This document shows, piece by piece, positions 9,400 to 17,200 of a stretch of 64,000 bases of DNA. The notes below the pieces were generated by a model. It did no database searches. It had not been told where the DNA came from and was given only the letters and a program-made list of their open reading frames with translations. The stretch's first letter is position 1. Every line of letters begins with the position of its first letter. Source of the stretch: an uncultured Verrucomicrobiae bacterium (lineage in GTDB: Bacteria > Verrucomicrobiota > Verrucomicrobiia > Limisphaerales > AAA164-E04); the NCBI GenBank assembly GCA_951813855.1, contig OX638380.1, forward strand, positions 124,001 through 188,000, in the 5' to 3' direction. The translations under genes were made by a program, and so were the position numbers.

Positions 9400-10383
9400 C
9401 TACGAAATGACGGTCACGTCGCCGCTGGTGATACGTTGCAGCAAGCCTTGGCCGGTGCGCAACAGCAGTCCGCCTTCCTCGTCGATTGATTCGGCGAACC
9501 CGGTCTGGCGCGATGACCCCGAGCGCACGGAAATCCATTGCCCCAAAGTCGTGCACCGGTCTTGCCATTCGGCGGCGACTTCCTTAAACCGCCCCTCGTT
9601 TACCCGCTCGTAAATCTGGTCGAGTTCTTGCAACAAAAGGGTAGTAACCTCGGCTCGGTTCCAAGTTCGCCCCGTCAAGGTTCGCAGGGATTCGCATCGC
9701 CCCGTCAACTCGGTCGGAAACTCCGCCGCTTCCTGATTCACGTTGACGCCGATGCCCAGGACGACATAGCGGACGCGATACGATTCCGCTCTCATCTCGG
9801 TCAGGATTCCGGCCAGTTTCCGCCCTTCGACCATCACGTCGTTCGGCCATTTGATGGCCGGTCGTATCGCCGCCAGCCGTTCGACGGCCCGGCATACCGC
9901 GACGGCGCCCATAATCGTCAGCCGGGGCAATTCCGCAACGCGCCACGCCGGACGCAACAAGACCGATAACAACAGGCTTTTCCCAGATCGGCCGTGCCAA
10001 GTGCGCCCGAGACGTCCTCGCCCCCGAGTTTGAATTTCCGCCAAAACGACGAGGCCTTCCGGCGCTTCTTTCAAGGCCAGCCGCTCGGCTTCGTCGTTGG
10101 TAGACGTCGTTTCTTCGACCACCAGCAACTGCCTGCCCACAATTCCGGTAGCCGAACCGAGGCGGGCGGTCAAGTCCGCGTCCCAAAGAATATCGGGAGA
10201 TTCCGACAAGCAAAAACCTTGATACGGATGAGACTCGATTCCGAACCCTTTGCGGCGCAACTCCCGAATCGTCGCCTCGATAACTTCCCCGTCGAGCCGG
10301 GTATTCGTTTGCAGCGTCGCGCCGACGATCCCATCGGTTCCGGCCCGGTAAAATTCCTGCAAGATCCTCGCCTCATGCTTCAT
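9400..10383 (-). CDS. birA: Biotin--[acetyl-CoA-carboxylase] ligase, with N-terminal helix-turn-helix
   Basis: A 327-residue biotin protein ligase, which activates biotin to biotinyl-AMP and transfers it to a lysine of biotin carrier protein. The first ~65 residues are a winged helix as in repressor-type BirA, so it may also sense biotin. The catalytic domain has 'TRGRGRLGRTW', 'KWPNDV' and 'GIGVNVNQ'. A C-terminal SH3-like segment follows. The start overlaps the nadC stop by 4 bases (ATGA), and coaX begins 2 bp after its stop. This suggests one polycistronic message for NAD, biotin and CoA-related cofactor genes. Confidence 0.94.
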   Translation of the reverse strand: MKHEARILQEFYRAGTDGIVGATLQTNTRLDGEVIEATIRELRRKGFGIESHPYQGFCLSESPDILWDADLTARLGSATGIVGRQLLVVEETTSTNDEAERLALKEAPEGLVVLAEIQTRGRGRLGRTWHGRSGKSLLLSVLLRPAWRVAELPRLTIMGAVAVCRAVERLAAIRPAIKWPNDVMVEGRKLAGILTEMRAESYRVRYVVLGIGVNVNQEAAEFPTELTGRCESLRTLTGRTWNRAEVTTLLLQELDQIYERVNEGRFKEVAAEWQDRCTTLGQWISVRSGSSRQTGFAESIDEEGGLLLRTGQGLLQRITSGDVTVIS

Positions 10384-11237
10384 TCCTCAACCATCTCGAG
10401 GGAGATGTCCGTCGCAGGGACCGTATTCGTTAACCCGCCGAGAGAAATATAATCGACGCCCGTATCGGCGACCGCAGGAATATCTTCCATCGAGATCCCC
10501 CCGCTGGCTTCGGTCTTGCAACGCTTGCCGATCAAAGTTACCGCTTCGCGAAGGCAATCCGGACACATGTTATCCAACATGATCCGGTCCGGTCTGGCCT
10601 GAATCGCCGCTTCGACTTGCTCCATGGTTTCGGTTTCCACGACGACCGCAAGCGAGGGATACCGGCGACGGCAGGCGGCAACGGCGGTTTTGATCCGCTC
10701 TTCTTGACTGCCGGTCAATAACGCCAGGTGATTGTCCTTGATCAGCACCATGTCGAACAGTCCTTCCCGATGATTGACGCCGCCGCCGCAACGCACGGCG
10801 TATTTTTCCAGTTTTCGCCATCCGGGAGTGGTCTTGCGCGTATCTAACAGGCGGCAAGAATTATCCGACGAAAAGTCGGTGCAGGACCGGGTCAAAGTGG
10901 CGATCCCGCTAAGCCGTTGCAAAAAATTAAGAGCCACGCGTTCGGCCGCCAGGATGGAACGGGCTTTGCCTTTCACGATCATCAATTGCTGGTTTCGGAA
11001 GGCCGGCTTGCCGTCCTGAATCCTTAAATCGATTTTCAAGGTGGAGTCGACGCGTTTGAAAACGTCCCGAGAGATGCCGATTCCGGCCACCACCAACCCT
11101 TGCCTGGTCACGATGGCGGCTTGCGCCGTCCGGTCTTCGGGGACGAGAGCCAGAGTCGTGACGTCTCCGCTTCCGATGTCCTCTGCCAATGCCTGATCGA
11201 TCAAATCGAGATAATGATCCGGGCTAAGCGATTTCAT
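10380..11237 (-). CDS. nadC: Nicotinate-nucleotide pyrophosphorylase (quinolinate phosphoribosyltransferase)
   Basis: A 285-residue NadC that converts quinolinate and PRPP to nicotinate mononucleotide, CO2 and pyrophosphate in de novo NAD synthesis. Typical signatures are 'EDIGSGDVTT' near the N-terminus, 'AERVALNFLQRLSGIAT', 'DTRKTTPGWR', 'GGGVNHREGL', 'IKDNHL', 'MLDNM' and 'EASGGI', in family order and at normal length. It is the first gene of the nadC-birA-coaX-Lrp-like operon and overlaps birA by 4 bases. No nadA or nadB is in the window. It lies just downstream of the giant protease on the same strand (36 bp), so read-through from that gene is possible. Confidence 0.95.
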   Translation of the reverse strand: MKSLSPDHYLDLIDQALAEDIGSGDVTTLALVPEDRTAQAAIVTRQGLVVAGIGISRDVFKRVDSTLKIDLRIQDGKPAFRNQQLMIVKGKARSILAAERVALNFLQRLSGIATLTRSCTDFSSDNSCRLLDTRKTTPGWRKLEKYAVRCGGGVNHREGLFDMVLIKDNHLALLTGSQEERIKTAVAACRRRYPSLAVVVETETMEQVEAAIQARPDRIMLDNMCPDCLREAVTLIGKRCKTEASGGISMEDIPAVADTGVDYISLGGLTNTVPATDISLEMVEE

Positions 11238-11273
11238 GACGCCAAAGGATCGGATAACTCGCCTCGAAATCGG

Positions 11274-14200
11274 TCATGGAACCACGACCCGGAAAAACGC
11301 TTCGGGCGATTCGGTGGGGAAGCATACCGTTTCTCGTTCCTCATCGGCCGCTACCGTTCGCATCGTCTCCCAATCCCCGGCGGTCAACGCGGTTTTTCTT
11401 TGCACTTCGTAAACGGCGCCGACCTTGGCGAGCCAGTCGAGGCACAGCAGCTCGGCATCCAGGCGAACCGACAATTCCAGGACTTCAGGTCCCGTGATCC
11501 CGTTCAGTTCGTTTTCGTCGATCTCGACGACGCGATAAAACCGGTAAGTCGCCGAACGATCCAAACAACGGTTCTGATCGCTCTCCTGCGCCTTGAGCGT
11601 CTGCAGGCGAATCCACCGGGAGTCGTCGATCTCGGCTTTAGCTTCGATCGCATACGCCCGGCCCGCCACAGTTTGCCAACCGAGGCAAATTCGTCCGTCC
11701 GTCCAACTGATCGAAACGTCCGGCGCTCTCCCGGCACCCGGGTCCGGAGGATCCGTCGTTCCCGTTTTAACCCGGAAAAAACGATAGCCGTCCCTGAGGG
11801 GAAGGCAGTAGCTTGCGTCCGGCGTCTCGAACGTCACCGATTCTACCGGCGTCCAGGGCGAACCGAGGTCCGATTTCGCCTCGATCTCGTAACGGCGGCC
11901 CCGTTCGGCCAGCCATTCGAGGCAGATCCGGTCGCTGTCGATCTCGATCTGAAGTTCGGGGTAACCTGGCGGTTCCGATCCGCGAAGAATCCGGAAATGT
12001 CGAAACTCGGTCGTCAGTTCCAGACAGTACTCTCCCGGCGCCGTGTCGGTCCTGGTACTCGCGATGCTACTCCAGGCTGAATCGGTCAACCGGCGCTTGC
12101 CTTCCACCCGATAGTATTTACCGATTTCCGCCGGCCAACTCAGGCAAAGCCGATCGTCGACGACAGTCAAGAGGGGTTCGATCGGTAGTTCGACGACCGA
12201 CTGATCCGGGCGCACCCGGAAGTAACGATGGTCGGTCGGCAACTCCAGGCAATAACGGCCGTCGGTAGAGGCGGCTGTCATCGAACCGATATCGCTCCAG
12301 CTCGCTTCGGCGAGATTCCGTTTTCCTTCCACGACGTAACCGGAACCCGGTTCCGCCGCCCAACTCAGGCACAGCCGGCCGTCCGCGACGGTCAATTCGG
12401 GTTCGATCGGCCCGGCGACTACCGGCAGCCCCCGGCGGATCCGGAAATAACGCTGGTCGATCGGCAACTCCAGGCAATAGCGGGCGGCGTTCGAAATGGC
12501 TGCCGTCGAGCCGATATCGTTCCAATTCTGCTCGCCGAGATTCCGCTTTCCTTCCACGACATAACCATAGCCCGGTTCCGCCGCCCAACTCAGGCATAGC
12601 CGGCCGTCCGCGACGGTCAATTCGGGTTCGATCCGGTAAACCGGCCGTTCGTCCCCGACCGCTATCCGGAACTGGCGAAACTCCGTAGGCCGGGATAGGC
12701 AGTACTCCTGATTCGTTTGACCGGCCTCGATCACTTTCAACCGCGTCCAGTCGGGGTCTTCGACCGAACGTTTGGCCTGTACCGAATAAACGGTTCCGAG
12801 GTCGGCTTCCCAAGCCAGGCACAGGGTCTCGGGGGTCACGATGAGTTCCGGCGCCAGAAACTCTTCGTCGGCAGGATCGTCGACGCGATAGAAAATCCGG
12901 AAAAACCGGTAAGGCCCGGACTGCGGAAAACACTCGGCCGTTTCGTCCGCTGCGGCCGTGACCCGGCGCAATCCGTCCCACAACGGATCGTCGATCCGCG
13001 TTTTACCCATCACGATATACTCGACTCCCGGAATCGAATCCCACGTCAAACAAAGCTCGTCGGCTACGAAACTCAGAGCCGGATCCAGATACCCGGTCGC
13101 TGCGTCGGGAGGAAGCGTTTGCGAAGCGCGAATGCGAAAAGCAACTTCGGAGGCTTCGCGGTTGTAGACGCCGAGATACCATCGGCCCGGCTCCAGAGGC
13201 GGCGAGTCCGAGCGGTATAACGTAATCGACTCCGCTTGATCGCCCGGATTGCGGCTCGTCGCCGGACTTTGATCGAGATCGGGAAACAAGCCCCGCCGGG
13301 CCGTCAGTTCCAGATTGCCGCCCGGAGCTGTCGCTTCCAACTCGAAAGTGACCGATTCGGCGCGTTCGTCGACGACAAATTCATACAGTTCCAACAAGGG
13401 CAATCTTCCGTCCGGATTAGCGGCGATCGTTCCGGTTTCCCAGACGCCGTCCTCCAAGGGGATAGCTTCCAGCACCAGTTCCTGTTCCGCCCGGATTCGA
13501 TAGGTTACCGGCTGTTCCTCGCCGTTGACCACCGCCAAATACCACAAACCGGGCTCCAGGTCCTCTTCGCCGCCCGCCGAACCCAGGAAAATCGCCTGCG
13601 CCGAACCTCCCGCCACCGGTTGTCCGACGAAATCCGAGGTAAGATCTTTCGGGACGTCTCCCTGGCGAAGTTGCAACTCCAGGTCCGCATCGGCGTCTTC
13701 GAACAACGGTTCCAGGAGATAGGCCGCTTCGGTTGCTTGCGGATAGACCAGCGACAGGTAATAGTCCCGCTCCCGCGCTTCTCCGGCGATCGTGGGAACG
13801 ACCGTATTTGTCACCCAAAGGAAATTGGGCAAGAGGTTAACCGGCACCTCGTCGGTATAGGCCGCGCCCAAAATCGTAAAATCCAGCGGTTCGGACGCCG
13901 TTTGCCGCAAGGCGACGAACCATCGGCCGCTCAAGTCGGGCCGGCTCGCGTTGGTGCGCACGACCATCCGTCCCGAACCGGGACGTTCCGGGTCGGCGAA
14001 GGCGAGCCGATCGTCGTCCGTGAAGCTAGGCAAACCATCGCGTTTCAGCGCGACTTCAGCACTGCCGTTCAAATTGAAGAAGTCGAAACGAAGCGCCGAA
14101 ACTTCCGGATCGTCCACTGCCAGCATATAGTACCGTTCCGGCTCGGCCGCCGGGTTAAGCGTGTCGGCAAAAGGCACGTCGGCATCGAGATGAACGACTT

Positions 14201-17200
14201 CGTACGGGACGGTCGTTGCCGTCGCCAAAATCCGGTAAGCGACGTCGCGAGCTCCCGGTTCGGCATTGTAGACGCCGATCAGATAATCGCCCGAGCGAAT
14301 GGTCGCCGGATCGGGTTCGGCAATCGTGATGCGCTCCGGCGCCGTCCCGGCGTTGTCGGCCAGCCAGTCGTAATCCCTCAGGTTAGGCAACGGCCAATCG
14401 TATTTGGCTACCGCGTCGACGTTTCCGTCGAGCGGAAACACGTCGATGTCCAGCCGGATGACGTTACGCCCTGCACGGAAACGGTAAAAGTGATATTCGA
14501 CCAGATCGAACGAGGGAATGACGGATTCGTGAAACACCCCGTCTACCAAATCGATCACCACCAGGTCGTCCTGATCGAAACGCAGGCACAATTCGTATTC
14601 GTTGTCGCTGTCGTCTTCGGGATCGGAATTGATCACGCCCAAGTAATAGCGCGCTCCGGGCTGCAACCGAGGCTCGTCCCAAGTGCGGTAGAGTGCGCCT
14701 TCGTCGTCGTACACCGTGACCCCGTCCGGACCCAGCACGACTTCGCCGCCGCCGGCGCCGCCGAAGTCGACAGCCAATTCGGCCGAGTCGGCTTCCCGGG
14801 GCACTCCCTCCTGGCTCCACAATAACGTCAGTTCCCCTTCGGCCGTGAGCCGGTTCGTCGCCATGGTGGCGCTGCGAGGCACGTCGACGATGTAAAAGCG
14901 GCTTTCGCTTCCCGAGACCTCGTCGTCCACGCATTGACCGTTGCGCAACGTAGCGGCGGGAAAATTGGTCGCGGCCAGACTCAGCATCAACTGCCAGGTT
15001 TTAAGAATCGGCTCTTTCTCGTCGACCGGGCCGGCGCGCCGGTCCGCCAATTCCAAGGTCCAGGTTCCCAAGGCGCGCTCGCCGTCGAACAACCGGAGCT
15101 CTTCTTCCGGATGAAAAAACTTCACCGCCGGCGCGTCCCGAAAGACGATATCGTCGAGCAACAAGGACGGCCGGCCGCTCAATCCGCCCCACTCCAGGAG
15201 CGTTTCCTCTTCCCGCGGCGTGAATTTCACCGGCGAGCTGCGGCGCCAGTCCGAAGAACTGTAGAGGACTTGCGCCTGAACGCCGTTCAGCCGCAGCGTG
15301 CCGAGCGGTTTCTCCTGAGATTCCCGGGACCGAAAAGCATACGACAGTTCTACCGTCCGGCCGGTTTCGAGTTTCACCTCGGCGGCGAGGCGCGAAGGCC
15401 CCAGCTCCAGATAATTCGTGCCTTCGGGAACTAAAAGATCTCCGCCCATCACGGTCACTTCGCCCCCGGTCACTTCCCATTCGTCGCCGGCTTCGTTAGC
15501 CGGAAAAGTTTCTCCCTCGACATAGGCCGTATCGGCCGGAGCCTGCTCGAAGCCGCTAAACCGGTTCGTTTTCGTCTGGGACGGAACCGACCAGGGCAAG
15601 GGCGCGAATTTAATCAGGTATTCGGCATCGTCGGCATCGTCGGAAAACCCGCCGTAAGAAATCGTTTCGCCGTCGCCGGCCCCCCAACCGTCGGCGTCGA
15701 GTCCGCCGCGATTTTCGACCAGGAGCACCCGGGTGCCCGACGGACTGACCAGATGAATCGACAGGTCCGCAGCCCGCGAGTGGTCGAGTCGTAATCCGAC
15801 CTTGACGTCCGCGACCGAACGGTTGTCGGCCACGAACACCGTCGAATAGGAAACCGCGTCGTCCTTGATCGACAGTTCGAATTCCTCCGGGTAGAACGGT
15901 TGCTCGGCATCGATCGCCAGGTTCCGTTCGAGATTGAATTTCAACTGGTAGTCGATCGCGTCGTCGTAATGGGGATTGTAGACGCCGATAAAATAACGGC
16001 CGGGAGATAACGGCGGCACGTCGTCACGCGTCAGTTTCAGCGTCAGGCCGCTCACCCCGGGAGCGCCCAGGATCCGTTTGTCGTATTGTGATAGCGTCGG
16101 CAGCGCTTCCCGGCGCAAATACAGGTCTAACGGTTCGCTCAGCCCGATCAGATCGACCAGCAAGGCGCTAGCGTCGGTCGGCACGTCGACGACGTGATAG
16201 GAAAAACTGCGCGGCTGAACCGTCCCGGCGATATTCTGCCCCTCGACCAACCGGTTCGGCACCAAGGTCAGGGTGAATGAATTCACCCGCCCGGTATGCG
16301 ACAGGGCGTTATCGATCTGCGTCATCAACCAGACGCCCTCCCCCTGTTCACCGATATAATCCACCAAGCTGCCGGGACCGTCGGTTCGAGCGACCGACGC
16401 TTCGTTGCTCAAATCGTCGTAGACGATATTCAGGTTTTCGGTCAGGCCCTGGGGATTGTAAAGCGTGTGATTGTTCAACACGATCGAGCGGCCGTTATGG
16501 GTCAAATTGCCGAACAGATCACCGATATCTTCGTGGTCCAGCGACAGTTCCGCTTGCACCGCCCGGATCGTCATGCCGAAGAGCGGATTGCCCAGGCCGA
16601 TCGTCAGATTCGCGCCCGGGTCGTTGGGCGAGCCGTCCGGGATGACGCCACGGTTCAACGGCACGCCGCGGATAATCCGATTGCCGTCGGGATCGAACAG
16701 ATCGAAGGGTTCTTCCTGCGAAATCCCCACCAACGCATACTGCCCCGCCTGCTGGTCTTCGGCTTTGACGCCGATGTAATAGATCTGGTCGTCGCCCAGA
16801 GCCTGATTGGTGAAAATCACCGATTCGGTTCCGCCGGAATTACGCGACACGCCGATGCCCGCTGGAAGATTGCCCCGGATGGTTTCGGCGATCGCCTCGT
16901 CGCTCAGGTTGGTCAGTTCCGCGTTGCGCGTGACATAGAGATCGATATCCGATTCGCGATTGCGGGGCCGGGAAAGATTAGGCGGCAAAAAGGTGACGAA
17001 AGCCACGTTGGGGCCGTTGGTAAAGCCTAAGTCGTTCGTCAGCGAAGGGGGCGAGTTGGTAAAGGTGTAAAATTTCCATTGCGCCGCCAAACCGTTGGTT
17101 CCTTCTAGCAAAGGAGCGTTGGCTCCTACCCGGTCGTTCAACCGCGGTATGCCGTTGGTGATCGCGATGACCTCCGGCACGTCGATGTAATCCATGCCTT

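Noticed and set aside
13236..14825. Plus-strand open frame of 529 codons inside the protease gene
   Set aside because: Antisense to a well-supported repeat protein; Arg/Gln/Val-rich translation with no domain.
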